Source: DASVWZ01 sp036392935
Lineage (GTDB): Bacteria; Acidobacteriota; Terriglobia; Terriglobales; Acidobacteriaceae
DNA: 64,000 nt
Direction of reading: 5' to 3'
Assembly: GCA_036392935.1 (NCBI GenBank)
Contig: DASVWZ010000147.1
Location: forward strand, 6,035 to 70,034
A program made the translations under genes and the position numbers. The notes beneath the pieces were generated by a model. That model was not told the DNA's origin, did not search any database, and saw nothing but the letters and a program-made list of their open reading frames with translations. Positions 8,087 to 17,459 of this stretch are shown one piece after another; within the stretch, counting starts at the first letter, position 1, and each line of letters opens with the position of its first letter.

Positions 8087-8805
8087 TGATTTTGCTCATC
8101 CTGTCGCTTGGCTCTCTCTCCAAAAATCGCCGTCCCCACCCGCACGCAGGTCGATCCCTCTTCAATCGCGACCTCAAAATCATGCGACATCCCCATCGAA
8201 AGCACGCCCATGCTGATCCTCGCCAGATTTCTTCGCGCGATCGCATCACGCAACTCACGCAACCTCCGAAAATATGGCCGCGCCCCCTCCGCATCCTCCG
8301 TAAACGGCGGAATCGTCATCAGCCCGCGAATTTCCAGATGCCCCAACCGGCTGGCCGCTCCCAAAATCTCTTCCAACTCCTCCGACTCCGGTGCCGCGCC
8401 GCTCTTCACCGCTTCGCCGCCGACATTTACTTCAATCAGCACCCCCAATTTCTTTCCCGCCTGACCCGCCGCGCCGTTCAATTTCTCCGCCAGGCGCACC
8501 GAATCCACCGAATCAATCGCATCAAAGATTTCAACCGCTGCCGCCGCCTTATTGCTCTGCAAGTGTCCGATCATATGCCACTGCGCGCCCGCCAGATCGC
8601 GCAACTCTCCAGCCTTCCCTGCGAACTCCTGCACTCGGTTTTCGCCGAACAATCGTTGCCCGGCCGAGTACGCTTCACGGATGCGATCTGCAGGAAACGT
8701 CTTACTGACTGCCATCAGCGCAACTTCATCCACGTTCCGCCCCGCGCGTCTCGCAGCCCTCGCAATCCGTTCCCGCACCGTCGCTATGTTTTCGGCAATA
8801 GACAT
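8083..8805 (-). CDS. yggS: YggS/PLPBP family pyridoxal-phosphate homeostasis protein
   Basis: 240 aa, a single-domain alanine-racemase-fold protein. The PLP-binding Lys is in MAVSKTFPADRI; FGENRVQE, WHMIGHLQSNK and RGLMTIPP are family signatures, and SMGMSHDFEVAIEEGSTCVRVGT is the phosphate-binding end (in two pieces, SMGMSHD and VRVGTAIFG). Family members buffer free PLP and affect amino-acid and keto-acid pools; no catalytic activity is established. The stop codon lies at the edge of a dispersed repeat. Confidence 0.95.
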   Translation of the reverse strand: MSIAENIATVRERIARAARRAGRNVDEVALMAVSKTFPADRIREAYSAGQRLFGENRVQEFAGKAGELRDLAGAQWHMIGHLQSNKAAAAVEIFDAIDSVDSVRLAEKLNGAAGQAGKKLGVLIEVNVGGEAVKSGAAPESEELEEILGAASRLGHLEIRGLMTIPPFTEDAEGARPYFRRLRELRDAIARRNLARISMGVLSMGMSHDFEVAIEEGSTCVRVGTAIFGERAKRQDEQNH

Positions 8806-8919
8806 GCCAACGCCTCAAGAATACCGGATCGCCCGAGGAAGGCCCAAAGAGGCCAAGACCTGACACAAGAAGCATCTAAAGACGGGGAACACTCAACGCC
8901 GCAGTAACGGAGGGAACCA

Positions 8920-9234
8920 ATGATCATGCGTGTGTGGCGCGGTCAAACCCGCATCGCCGATGCAGATTCCTACGAGCTCTTCCTGAAAAAAATGGCATTC
9001 CCCGACTACGGCGAAGTGCCCGGCAACCGCGGATGGATACTTCTCCGCCGCCCGGTTTCTGACGCCGTCGAATTCATGTTCGTCTCCCTCTGGGATTCGA
9101 TGGAAGCCCTCGCCCAATACACCGGCGGCGACCCCGAACGTCCGAAATACTATCCTGAAGATCGCGCCGCCCTCATCGACCTTCCTGAAGGCGTCGACCA
9201 CTACCAGGTGATCGACCTCCAAGCCCGCTGGTGA
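8920..9234 (+). CDS. Small ABM-like (dimeric alpha-beta barrel) protein
   Basis: 104 aa. Start chosen at ATG 8920 (an in-frame ATG at 8926 is possible); GGAGGG lies just upstream. The pattern MRVWRGQTRIADADSYELFL, later WILLRRP, VEFMFVSLWDSMEALAQYTG and YYPEDRAALIDLP, fits the antibiotic-biosynthesis-monooxygenase-like fold (beta-alpha-beta, Trp-containing strand, edge helix). Members range from quinol monooxygenases to heme-degrading enzymes and proteins of no known activity, so no substrate is given. It stands alone, divergent from yggS and convergent with the S53 peptidase. Confidence 0.7.
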   Translation: MIMRVWRGQTRIADADSYELFLKKMAFPDYGEVPGNRGWILLRRPVSDAVEFMFVSLWDSMEALAQYTGGDPERPKYYPEDRAALIDLPEGVDHYQVIDLQARW

Positions 9235-9251
9235 TGAGCATCGGCGCCAAC

Positions 9252-9283
9252 AAAAAAGCGGATCCAGCACCCGCTGGATCCGC
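9252..9283 (-). terminator. Intrinsic terminator of the S53 peptidase gene
   Basis: On the minus strand, the 11-bp stem GCGGATCCAGC/GCTGGATCCGC with a 4-nt loop is followed by TTTTTT, 20 nt after the stop codon. Confidence 0.85.
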
Positions 9284-9303
9284 CCAAGACTCGGAACTGT
9301 AAA

Positions 9304-10527
9304 CTACTTCCCGAAATACGTGCGCGGCGAACCAATTCCTCCGCACACATTCCATCCCTTCACGCAAGCCGAGTCCCCCTGCGTAATGTCGAAAAACTCG
9401 CGCGGATACAACTTCGGGTTGTTGTACTCGCTGTAAATCTCGCGATGTTCATCGAAACTCGACTTCTTCAACAACCCCGCGGCATCGGAAATTCCGGCAA
9501 AGGTCGGTGAAGCCCAGCTCGTTCCACCCACCGCGCCCCAACCGCCGGACATAATGGAGTACACGACCCCGCAGCAAAAGTCCGACGCCACATCGGGTGT
9601 TGCCCGCCAGTCGCCGACAATCTTTTCAATGCTGTCCTGGAACGATGGTCTCGGTTCAAATTGGCTGATCCCGCCCCCGCCCCCAAAGTAAACTTCATCT
9701 TTGAAGTCGCCGTTTTTTTCGCGCTCAAAGTACGTTCCACCCACCGCCACCACATTCGGCGACACCGCCGGATGGATCACCTGTCCAATCCCTCCGTCGC
9801 CACTAGCGGCAAAGTACACTACGCCAGGCGTTGTCATCCAGTGGTCGAAGTTGACTTCCTGCGCCCACTCGTCATCCCCCCAGCTCATACTGATCACGCC
9901 ACCACCATTCTCCGCTACCAGTTGCGACGCCACCCGCACCGCGTTCCACGTCGGGTCCGTGTTGCACGGATCGGTTGTGCACAGCTCCGACTCCACCAGA
10001 AACAGCTTTGCCGCTGGTGCCATAGCGTGCGCCCATTCGATGTCCAGCGTTTCTTCCCCGCACCAGCCGGTTATTTCGCAACTCTGCGGTTTCTTGTTGC
10101 CTTTCGTGGCGTATATAACCTTGAAATTGGCGTCGTCATACGGAATTCCGAAATAATCCGAAAACGTTTTCAGGTCGAAGCGCGCCGTCGGATAATCCCC
10201 GGCATCGACGATGGCAATTGCACCCACCCCACCCGTGGGAACCGTTGTCGCCACACCGATCGGGCAGCCCGCCACCTGCGGCACCAGCTTGTACACACAC
10301 GCCAGCGATCCTGGAGTTTCAAAACCGGTCGGCGGCCCATCCGGGTTCCAACTCGCCGGATCGGCAAAGAAGTAATTCGTGTGGATGTGCCCCGGATGCG
10401 GAATGCTCGATGGCGGAATCACGATCGGGCGTCCATCTGGCGTAACTGAAGCAGTTTGAGCGGAAACCGTGCAGAGCGCGCCGCACAGCATAATGATGAC
10501 AACAGAAAGCACAACGGATGGCTTCAT
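9304..10527 (-). CDS. Secreted S53 (sedolisin/kumamolisin) family peptidase, no pro-domain
   Basis: 407 aa with a signal peptide (about residues 1-23, ending VSAQ). Catalytic residues of the serine-carboxyl family are visible: Glu158 and Asp162 in CGEETLDIEW, the oxyanion Asp in AASGDGGIG, and Ser337 in GGTSWASPTFAG. The C-terminal Asp380 (FFDIT) is where the calcium site begins, but the loop that follows is Cys-containing and ends at GSPRTYFGK. Normal sedolisins carry a ~180-residue propeptide; here the catalytic fold starts almost directly after the signal. AAGGAG lies 7 nt before the ATG. Probable role is extracellular protein breakdown at acid pH. Confidence 0.88.
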   Translation of the reverse strand: MKPSVVLSVVIIMLCGALCTVSAQTASVTPDGRPIVIPPSSIPHPGHIHTNYFFADPASWNPDGPPTGFETPGSLACVYKLVPQVAGCPIGVATTVPTGGVGAIAIVDAGDYPTARFDLKTFSDYFGIPYDDANFKVIYATKGNKKPQSCEITGWCGEETLDIEWAHAMAPAAKLFLVESELCTTDPCNTDPTWNAVRVASQLVAENGGGVISMSWGDDEWAQEVNFDHWMTTPGVVYFAASGDGGIGQVIHPAVSPNVVAVGGTYFEREKNGDFKDEVYFGGGGGISQFEPRPSFQDSIEKIVGDWRATPDVASDFCCGVVYSIMSGGWGAVGGTSWASPTFAGISDAAGLLKKSSFDEHREIYSEYNNPKLYPREFFDITQGDSACVKGWNVCGGIGSPRTYFGK

Positions 10528-10688
10528 TCAATTGCTCCTTTTAAGGTTGGCGACTAAGCGGGTTTACAGCAAGCTTGAGAGCCGATGTAGTTTACATCAA
10601 CCGAAGTGCGCGAATCATCAACCAATTCGCCCGAACGCCCTGCTGATCGAAGAATCCGTTGATTATTTTGCTGACAGTGCGCAAACTT

Positions 10689-12737
10689 TTACATAATCGC
10701 CGTCGGGGGTGCCGGTTCATCCGGACTGCCCGCATTCGCCAGCGGCACCCGGATCATGACCGCCGTCAGTATTGCCAGCGCAATCAGCGCCGCAATGAAC
10801 GGCGCATCCCATTTCACCAGCGTCACATCGTGCCCGGTGCCCACCAGCCCTGCAATCACCAACCCGCATAAGGCTTCCCCTGCGATCAAACCGGAAGCCG
10901 TCAGCACCCCGGCGTTATCCACACGCGCTTTCTGGGCATCGTTGAATCCGCGCCGGTCGCGCAGTTTGTCCGTCGCCCAGCGAATAATGCCGCCTACAAA
11001 AATCGCAAACGTGGTGCCCAGCGGCAGGTACATGCCCACCGAAAACAGCATCGGGCTTCGAACTTCAATCAGGATCAGCGCAAATCCCATCAGAATTCCC
11101 ACAATCACCAGCGGCCACGCCATGTCGCCGCCCACAATCCCCTTCGCCAACATCGCCATCAATCCCGCCTGCGGAGCCGGCAGCGCCGCGCTGCCAAAGT
11201 GATACGCCTTATCCAGAATCGCCAGCGGGAAGAACAGCACCAGCGATGCCACCACGATCCCCAGCATGTCGCCGATCTGCATCTTCGCCGGGGTTCCCCC
11301 CAGAATGTGTCCCACTTTCAAATCCTGCAGCATCTCGCCCGCTACCGCCGACGACACACAAACCACCGCCGCCACTCCCAGCACGGCCGCCACGCCGCCC
11401 GTTCCCGAAACCCCCAGCGCAACCATCAGCAGCGCAGCAACCACCAGGGTACAAAGCGTCAATCCCGAAACCGGATTGTTCGACGACCCGATCATCCCCA
11501 CCAGGTTTCCCGAAACCGCCGCAAAAAAGAATCCCAGCACAATCATCACCAGCGCGGCCACCACTGCACCGGTCATAACCTTCGAACTGCTCAAATTCCC
11601 GGCTCCGCTGATGAAGTAGTAATACAACCCGATCATCGCGATAAGCACCACTCCCAGCCCCGCAAACACCGCCTTCGCATTCAGGTCCTGTTCCGTCCGG
11701 TTCGCCGCTTTATGCGCCGCCGCCGATTTCTTTAAATCCGAAACCGCCCGCGACATCCCCGCGCCCAACTGCTTCCTCATCCTGAACAGCGTGTATGACG
11801 CGCCCACCAGCATTCCACCCACCGCGATCGGCCTGACGATCGAAAAATAAATCGATTGCGCCAGCAGCGTCCACGGAATCGGCTGTCCCGTCGGCGATCC
11901 CGCCTGCACATACGGCCCCAGCACAAACGTTAGGAGTGGCACCAGCAATCCCCACGCCAGCACTCCGCCAGCAAAGTTCAGCGCCGCCAGCCGCGGCCCA
12001 ATAATGTACCCCACTCCCAGATATGCCGGGCTCACATCCGGCGCGGTTAAAATCGACGCGCCGCCCGTTACCGTCGTCGCCACATTCGGATTCGTGCTGG
12101 TCCGCAGCAACAGCTTCTTGCCCACCGCGCTGATGTTCACCGGAAACGTATTGCTCGGATTGAACACATTCACCGCGCCCAGCAAATACATCAGCCCGCC
12201 AAACCCCATGTTGGCGAACAGAATCTTTGCCGCCTTCGATCCCTGCTGTCCCGCTTTATGAATCTCAGACGCCGCCACCGACTCCGGGAACGGCAGCTCC
12301 GGATCTTCCACCATCACTCGCCGCAGCAGCGTCACAAACAAAATCCCCAGCGTCCCGCCGATCACCATCAGCGCGACCGAATTCCAATACTTCTCGCTGG
12401 TCAACCCCGGCCACAACCCCGCAATCACAAACGCTGGAATGGTGAACACCGCGCCCGCCGCCACCGACTCGCCGATCGACCCCACCGTTCGCGCAATATT
12501 CTCTTCCAGCAGCGAGCCCTTCAGAATGCGCAAAATCGCCATGCTGATCACCGCCGCCGGATACGTGGCCGCGATCGTCATCCCCGCGCGCAATCCCAGA
12601 TACGCATTGGCTGCGCCCAGAATGCCGGTCAGCAGCATCCCCAGGACCACGGCGCGGAAGGTGAACTCCTTCATCTCCATGGTCTCGGGGACGTACGGTC
12701 TATATTTCTTGGGGGCTTCGACGGTCTGTGTACTCAT
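10689..12737 (-). CDS. OPT family oligopeptide transporter
   Basis: 682 aa with about 14-16 hydrophobic helices. The N-terminus EMKEFTFRAVVLGMLL and the segments LRAGMTIAATYPAAVISMA and FPESVAASEIHKAG are hallmarks of the bacterial OPT branch, which imports short peptides or metal-chelate conjugates by proton coupling. Beside a secreted S53 peptidase, peptide uptake is an attractive role, but the two genes have separate signals. A TAGAAT box on the minus strand (12781-12786) precedes the ATG by 43 nt. Confidence 0.92.
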   Translation of the reverse strand: MSTQTVEAPKKYRPYVPETMEMKEFTFRAVVLGMLLTGILGAANAYLGLRAGMTIAATYPAAVISMAILRILKGSLLEENIARTVGSIGESVAAGAVFTIPAFVIAGLWPGLTSEKYWNSVALMVIGGTLGILFVTLLRRVMVEDPELPFPESVAASEIHKAGQQGSKAAKILFANMGFGGLMYLLGAVNVFNPSNTFPVNISAVGKKLLLRTSTNPNVATTVTGGASILTAPDVSPAYLGVGYIIGPRLAALNFAGGVLAWGLLVPLLTFVLGPYVQAGSPTGQPIPWTLLAQSIYFSIVRPIAVGGMLVGASYTLFRMRKQLGAGMSRAVSDLKKSAAAHKAANRTEQDLNAKAVFAGLGVVLIAMIGLYYYFISGAGNLSSSKVMTGAVVAALVMIVLGFFFAAVSGNLVGMIGSSNNPVSGLTLCTLVVAALLMVALGVSGTGGVAAVLGVAAVVCVSSAVAGEMLQDLKVGHILGGTPAKMQIGDMLGIVVASLVLFFPLAILDKAYHFGSAALPAPQAGLMAMLAKGIVGGDMAWPLVIVGILMGFALILIEVRSPMLFSVGMYLPLGTTFAIFVGGIIRWATDKLRDRRGFNDAQKARVDNAGVLTASGLIAGEALCGLVIAGLVGTGHDVTLVKWDAPFIAALIALAILTAVMIRVPLANAGSPDEPAPPTAIM

Positions 12738-12785
12738 GAACGCGGTTCCTTTTCGTTCGGATCGGGTTTAGATCGTCCGAATTCT

Positions 12786-13090
12786 AAACGATGATGGCGA
12801 TGAATTGGCTCGCCGCGCACCTTACCACGCGCCGCAGGCCGTTTACAAGTGTACTCTTCGCCTCCGGCCGTGTGGCACGGGCTTGTGTGGCGCGGGCGCC
12901 CTCGCCCGTGTGCCGGTTTTTGGGTGGCGCAGCGCTTTTTCGCCGCGAATAAGCAAAGAATTCGGCCATCGCGCCGGCAGGAAGCAAGGAATCCACAGGA
13001 GCGAACCCGCGCGGTTCCCCCACAAGCCGCATGTGTCTAAACTAACCTCACGCAGTACCCCCCACAAACCCTGCCAGCGCACTTTACTTC
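12786..13090. repeat. Intergenic stretch with palindromic micro-repeats, no gene
   Basis: No convincing ORF. A palindromic patch at about 12875-12950 contains GCGGGCG-CCCT-CGCCCG (12893-12908) and a GGTGGCGCAGCGC segment. The latter resembles the GGCGGCGCAGCGG segment near 22213, so this is a dispersed repeat of the genome. Confidence 0.5.
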
Positions 13091-13100
13091 TCCATGCTGA

Positions 13101-13106
13101 TATTCT
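13101..13106 (+). promoter_or_regulatory. Candidate -10 for the ZIP transporter
   Basis: TATTCT, 9 nt before the ATG at 13116. No Shine-Dalgarno lies between them, as expected for a leaderless or near-leaderless mRNA. Confidence 0.35.
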
Positions 13107-13115
13107 GCTTTCCGC

Positions 13116-13844
13116 ATGAATCCCATCCTTCTGAGTCTGCTGCTGGGACTGACCGCCGCCGCCGCCAACGTTTTCGGAGGCGCCATCATCGTCCAGCGTG
13201 CCTGGGAGCGGCGTTATCTCAATTATTTTGTCGCCGTCGGCGCGGGATTCATGCTGGCCACGGCGCTGGTAGAGATGGTTCCGGAAAGCATCGAATTGCG
13301 CGGCCGCAGCGCCGGATTTCTGGTGCTCCTGGGATATCTTCTCATCCATTTTTTCGAGCACACCGTCTCGCCCCATTTTCACTTCGGCGAAGAGACTCAT
13401 AAAGAAGAGTTTGGCCATCACCACAAAAGCTACTCAGTACTGCTTGGCTTGGTAATTCATACCTTTTTTGACGGCATCGCCATCGCATCCGGGTTTATCG
13501 TTTCCAACCGCCTCGGATGGATCATCTTTATTGCGATTTTCCTTCACAAAATTCCCGAAGGATTCACGGTTTCCTCCGTCATGCTGGCCGGCGGCCAAAG
13601 CCGCCGCGTCGCCTGGGGATCGTCAATCCTCCTGGGCCTGGCGACGGTTGCGGGCGTCATGGTCATGGCAGTCGCGCACAACCAGGTTGCTTTCGGATTG
13701 CCACTGTCGGCCGGCGTGACGATCTATGTGGCCGCGTCAGACTTAATACCTGAAGTAAATCGTGAGCCCGGCGTCAAGATGGCGCTCCTGGTGTTTGTGG
13801 GTGTGGCTTTCATGTTTGTAATGGATCGGCTCTTCCACATCTAG
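13116..13844 (+). CDS. ZIP family divalent metal transporter
   Basis: 242 aa, about eight membrane helices. The helix IV signature VIHTFFDGIAIASGF and the helix V signature FLHKIPEGFTVSSVM carry the metal-site His, Asp and Glu residues. A His-rich cytoplasmic loop (HFHFGEETH...GHHHK, about residues 88-107) precedes helix IV, as in zinc importers of this family. Likely imports Zn or Fe into the cytoplasm. It is monocistronic, 68 bp ahead of the OGDH E1 gene. Confidence 0.92.
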   Translation: MNPILLSLLLGLTAAAANVFGGAIIVQRAWERRYLNYFVAVGAGFMLATALVEMVPESIELRGRSAGFLVLLGYLLIHFFEHTVSPHFHFGEETHKEEFGHHHKSYSVLLGLVIHTFFDGIAIASGFIVSNRLGWIIFIAIFLHKIPEGFTVSSVMLAGGQSRRVAWGSSILLGLATVAGVMVMAVAHNQVAFGLPLSAGVTIYVAASDLIPEVNREPGVKMALLVFVGVAFMFVMDRLFHI

Positions 13845-13897
13845 CCATTCCAGTCAGAAAAGCCTGGCTGAATCGCCCGCAAATCCGCGGCATCCAT

Positions 13898-13903
13898 TAT
13901 CCT
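13898..13903 (+). promoter_or_regulatory. Candidate -10 for sucA
   Basis: TATCCT, 9 nt before the sucA ATG. No ribosome-binding site lies between them. Confidence 0.3.
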
Positions 13904-13912
13904 AGTTAAGCT

Positions 13913-16408
13913 ATGGCATTTCAGACCAAAACTCTGGCCGAGGACGCGCCAGCCATCGTTGATTCGTCGAATCCCGAGCGCGAGCGGGTATTCGATTTGT
14001 TCCGCCAATGGGGATATCTTGAGGCTGACCTCGATCCTCTCGGCTTGTTCAAGCCACTTTCTGTCCCGGAGCTGCAGATCGGCGGCGAATATGCCGCCGA
14101 GGCGCGACGCATCTACGCCGGGACCGTCGGCGTGGAGTTCATGCACATTGCCGACGCCGAACGGCGCCGCTGGATCCAGGAAAAGATGGAAGGTGCAAAG
14201 TCTCCCGTTGATCAGGACGCCGCGCTTGAGGGACTCATCCGCGCCAAGCTGTTTGAGCAGGTCCTGCAGCAGCGATATCTGGGCACCAAACGGTTTTCAA
14301 TCGAAGGCGTGACCGCGCTGATTCCGCTGGTAGATGAAATTCTAGAGGTCGCCGGTGCGCACGGCGCGATCGAACTGGTCATGGGCATGAGCCACCGCGG
14401 CCGCCTGAATGTCGCTGTGCATGTGGCCAAACGTTCGCTTGAGGAGATGTTTGCCGAGTTCGAAGATGTCGATCCGCGCAGCGTCCTGGGCAGCGGCGAC
14501 GTGAAATATCACATGGGCGCCACCGGATATTACAACACCCGCGCCGGCGCAAAAATTCACATTCATCTGGTTTCCAATCCCAGCCATCTGGAAGCCGTCG
14601 ATCCGGTAACAGAAGGCCGGACACGCGCAAAGATCGACCGCTTCGGCGAAGGCGGCCGCGAGAAATATTTGCCGCTGCTTGTCCACGGTGATTCAGCTTT
14701 CGCCGGACAAGGCATCGTAGCCGAGACGCTCAACTACGCCGACCTGCCCGGATACACCGTGGGTGGCACCGTGCACATCGTTGCCAATAATCTCATCGGA
14801 TTTACCACCCAGCCGCATGAGGAACATTCCTCGCGCTTCTCAGCGCAATTGGCGCGCCGCCAGGAGATTCCTATCTTCCACGTAAACGCCGAAGACGTCG
14901 AAGCTGTGCTGCAGATCGGCCGCATCGCCACCGAATACCGCTACAAGTTTGGCAGCGACGTCGTCATCGATCTGATCGGCTTCCGCCGTTACGGCCACAG
15001 CGAAGTCGACGATCCCACCATCACCCAGCCGATCCACTACCGCGCCATCAAAGACCATCCGCCGCTGTGGCAGATCTACGCCGACGACGTTGGCGTCGAA
15101 AACATCGACGAGCGCGTCAAGGCCATCCGCAGCGAAATGGAAGCCGCGCAACAAAATGCCGGATCCATCACCAAGAAGCCCATCCTGCGCGAATTGCCCA
15201 ATTATTGGAACCACTACTTCGGCGGACGCTACAAGCCGGAGTACGAAGTGCCCACCGGAATCTCGCTCGACGAAGTCCACGAGCTGACCGAGCGTCTGAC
15301 CACATACCCCGAATCGTTCCATATCCACGCCAAAGTGAAGAAGTTGCTCGAACAACGCGCCGAGATGGGCGCCGGCAAGCGCCTGCTTGACTACGGCATG
15401 GCGGAAGCGCTGGCGCTGGCCAGCCTGGTCAAGTCCGGCACGCCCGTCCGCATGAGCGGCCAGGACAGCCGCCGCGGAACCTTTAACCAGCGGCACTCAT
15501 TCTTGATCGATACCGAGAACGAACAGCTTTACATGCCGCTGGCGCATATTTCCCCCAATCAGGCGCGCTGCGAGATCTTCAACTCCACGCTTTCAGAAGC
15601 CGGCGTAATCGGATTCGAATACGGCTATAGCCGCGATTATCCCGAAGCGCTGGTCGTTTGGGAAGCGCAATTCGGCGACTTCGCCAACGTCGGCCAGGCC
15701 ATGATCGATCAGTTCGTCAGCGCCGGTGAAGACAAATGGAACCTGCTCTCCGGCCTCGTTCTGCTGCTCCCTCATGGATACGAAGGCCAGGGGCCGGAAC
15801 ATTCTAGCGCCCGAATCGAACGATTCTTGCAACTCGCCGCGCGTGACAACATTCAAATCTGCCAGCCCTCGAACGCCGGTCAGTATTTTCATCTGCTCCG
15901 CCGTCAAGCCCTACGGCACTGGCGCAAACCGCTGATCGTTTTTACTCCCAAGAGCATGTTGCGCCATCCCGACGCTTCTTCGCCGGTCGAAGACTTGACC
16001 CACCAAGAATTCCTCAACGTGTATCCCGATGCCGATGTCCAGGAAGCCAAACGCCTCCTGCTCTGCACCGGAAAAATCGGCCACGAGCTGCGCGAAGAGC
16101 GCAAACGTATAAAAGACACTTCAACCGCCATCGTCTTCGTCGAGCAGCTTTATCCCTTCCCCGAAGCGGAACTGATGGAACAGCTGGAAAAATACTCGAC
16201 TGCCCGCGAAATCGTCTGGGTGCAGGAAGAGCCCGCCAACATGGGCGCGCTTTCCTACATCATGCCGCGCCTGCGGCGCATCGCCGGAGAACGCGCCGTG
16301 GTCTCGATCAAACGCACCGGCAGTTCAAGTCCATCCACCGGATCCGCCGGCGCTCACGAAATGGAGCAAAAAGCGTTGCTCGCCCTCGCCCTTTCCAGCC
16401 AAGGCTGA
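13913..16408 (+). CDS. sucA: 2-oxoglutarate dehydrogenase E1 component
   Basis: 831 aa, about 100 shorter than the enterobacterial enzyme; the N-terminal E2-binding arm looks reduced. The thiamine-diphosphate fold is intact: GMSHRGRLNV, KYHMGATGYYNT, HGDSAFAGQGIVAET and ANNLIGFTT, then RFGHSE-like FRRYGHSEVDDP. The C-terminal pyrimidine-binding half has MSGQDSRRGTFNQRH and EAQFGDFANVGQAMIDQF. It decarboxylates 2-oxoglutarate in the TCA cycle. No odhB (E2) or lpd (E3) follows; an intrinsic terminator comes 23 nt after the stop, so E1 is transcribed alone. Confidence 0.96.
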   Translation: MAFQTKTLAEDAPAIVDSSNPERERVFDLFRQWGYLEADLDPLGLFKPLSVPELQIGGEYAAEARRIYAGTVGVEFMHIADAERRRWIQEKMEGAKSPVDQDAALEGLIRAKLFEQVLQQRYLGTKRFSIEGVTALIPLVDEILEVAGAHGAIELVMGMSHRGRLNVAVHVAKRSLEEMFAEFEDVDPRSVLGSGDVKYHMGATGYYNTRAGAKIHIHLVSNPSHLEAVDPVTEGRTRAKIDRFGEGGREKYLPLLVHGDSAFAGQGIVAETLNYADLPGYTVGGTVHIVANNLIGFTTQPHEEHSSRFSAQLARRQEIPIFHVNAEDVEAVLQIGRIATEYRYKFGSDVVIDLIGFRRYGHSEVDDPTITQPIHYRAIKDHPPLWQIYADDVGVENIDERVKAIRSEMEAAQQNAGSITKKPILRELPNYWNHYFGGRYKPEYEVPTGISLDEVHELTERLTTYPESFHIHAKVKKLLEQRAEMGAGKRLLDYGMAEALALASLVKSGTPVRMSGQDSRRGTFNQRHSFLIDTENEQLYMPLAHISPNQARCEIFNSTLSEAGVIGFEYGYSRDYPEALVVWEAQFGDFANVGQAMIDQFVSAGEDKWNLLSGLVLLLPHGYEGQGPEHSSARIERFLQLAARDNIQICQPSNAGQYFHLLRRQALRHWRKPLIVFTPKSMLRHPDASSPVEDLTHQEFLNVYPDADVQEAKRLLLCTGKIGHELREERKRIKDTSTAIVFVEQLYPFPEAELMEQLEKYSTAREIVWVQEEPANMGALSYIMPRLRRIAGERAVVSIKRTGSSSPSTGSAGAHEMEQKALLALALSSQG

Positions 16409-16430
16409 GCCAACACAGTTCGCAATAAAC

Positions 16431-16458
16431 AAAGCCCGCGATCACCGCGGGCTTTTCT
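16431..16458 (+). terminator. Intrinsic terminator of sucA
   Basis: Stem AGCCCGCG/CGCGGGCT with a 5-nt loop ATCAC, preceded by AA and followed by TTTCTTC. It lies between sucA and the convergent PEGA gene. Confidence 0.85.
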
Positions 16459-16476
16459 TCGTGCTCAAAATCTGAA

Positions 16477-17184
16477 CTACTCCTTCTGCAACGCCGCTTT
16501 CAGATTCACTTCCGAACCCGCGCTTACCGACAAATCCTTCTGCCAGTCTTTGTATCCATCTTCTGAAACCTTCACCGAATGTTGCCCTGGCGCCAGACTC
16601 AACGAAGCCGGCGCGTTGCCCACAAAGTTGTTGTCGATATAAATGTCCGCGCCGTCCGGCGTCGAATTCACATTGATCTTCCCTTTGCTGGAATCGGCGC
16701 CTGCAGTTTGCACCACCGCCGGCTGCGTCATCGACGGTTCCGCGGGAACCGCTTTCGGCGCAGGCACGTCAACCGCGGCATTCGTCGACTTCACCGCCGA
16801 CTTCTGCTTCGGATCGCCCGCCAATTCATCCGCTACCTGCGAATAAAACTTGTCGGTCATGCGATCGCCCGCGCCCCACGAAAATCCCTTCTTCGTCTGC
16901 ACGTTGATGATCAGCGTCGCGGAACTTTCGCCCTGCGGCTCGACCGACGCGTTCGCCACAAAACCCTCCGACGTAACCGAGCGCCCGGTTTCAAACGTGA
17001 ACATCAAAGTTTTCTCATCCACAAACGTCACCACATGGCGTTCCCGCGCGGTGCGCAGCGCCGCTTGAAATACCTGGTCGGCAGAGTTGTTGTAGGTTTT
17101 CTTCTTCGGCTCGGCCTGCGCAACGATCGGCAGAAGCAGAGCGATAAATATCAGCAAACTACGGAACCACAGCTTTCTGTTCAC
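16477..17184 (-). CDS. Secreted PEGA-domain protein
   Basis: 235 aa. A signal peptide (residues 1-24, ending VAQA) is followed by a beta-rich domain of unknown type (about 30-115). A low-complexity linker (KQKSAVKSTNAAVDVPAPK) leads to a C-terminal PEGA domain: VNSTPDGADIYIDNNFVGN, then LAPGQHSVKVSEDGYKDW. PEGA domains occur in surface and envelope proteins and resemble S-layer modules. Location is probably periplasmic or outer-membrane-associated; no partner is evident. Confidence 0.88.
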   Translation of the reverse strand: MNRKLWFRSLLIFIALLLPIVAQAEPKKKTYNNSADQVFQAALRTARERHVVTFVDEKTLMFTFETGRSVTSEGFVANASVEPQGESSATLIINVQTKKGFSWGAGDRMTDKFYSQVADELAGDPKQKSAVKSTNAAVDVPAPKAVPAEPSMTQPAVVQTAGADSSKGKINVNSTPDGADIYIDNNFVGNAPASLSLAPGQHSVKVSEDGYKDWQKDLSVSAGSEVNLKAALQKE

Positions 17185-17389
17185 GGCATGTCTCCGGACT
17201 TGCGAAAGTTTTCGACTGGTTCCAGCAATCGCGTGCGTGGCGTCGAGCGGCCAGGGAGGAAACTCTAAACGCGTGATGCGGAGTCGACAAAAATAGAATA
17301 TCGATCGCCAAGCCGCGTTGCCTGATTACGAAAGTTGATGTCCCTTCAGCGGCCGCAGCCAACAAGCGCCCGCAGCCAACAAAGCCCGC

Positions 17390-17425
17390 AAAAAGAAAAA
17401 GGCTCCAGCCATGCAGGCTGAAGCC
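17390..17425 (-). terminator. Intrinsic terminator of the Asn/Gln-rich small gene
   Basis: Minus-strand stem GGCTTCAGCC/GGCTGGAGCC (one G-U pair), loop TGCAT, followed by TTTTTCTTTTT. Confidence 0.8.
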
Positions 17426-17459
17426 CCGGTTGAAATCTAGTCTAAACGCGCCGCCAAAA

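Noticed and set aside
7630..8907. 425-codon plus-strand frame opposite rsmE and yggS
   Set aside because: Arg/Pro/His-rich, runs across two well-defined genes and a repeat, and has no ribosome-binding site.
12843..13424. 193-codon minus-strand frame overlapping the ZIP gene start
   Set aside because: It includes repeat DNA and antisense ZIP sequence; no Shine-Dalgarno.
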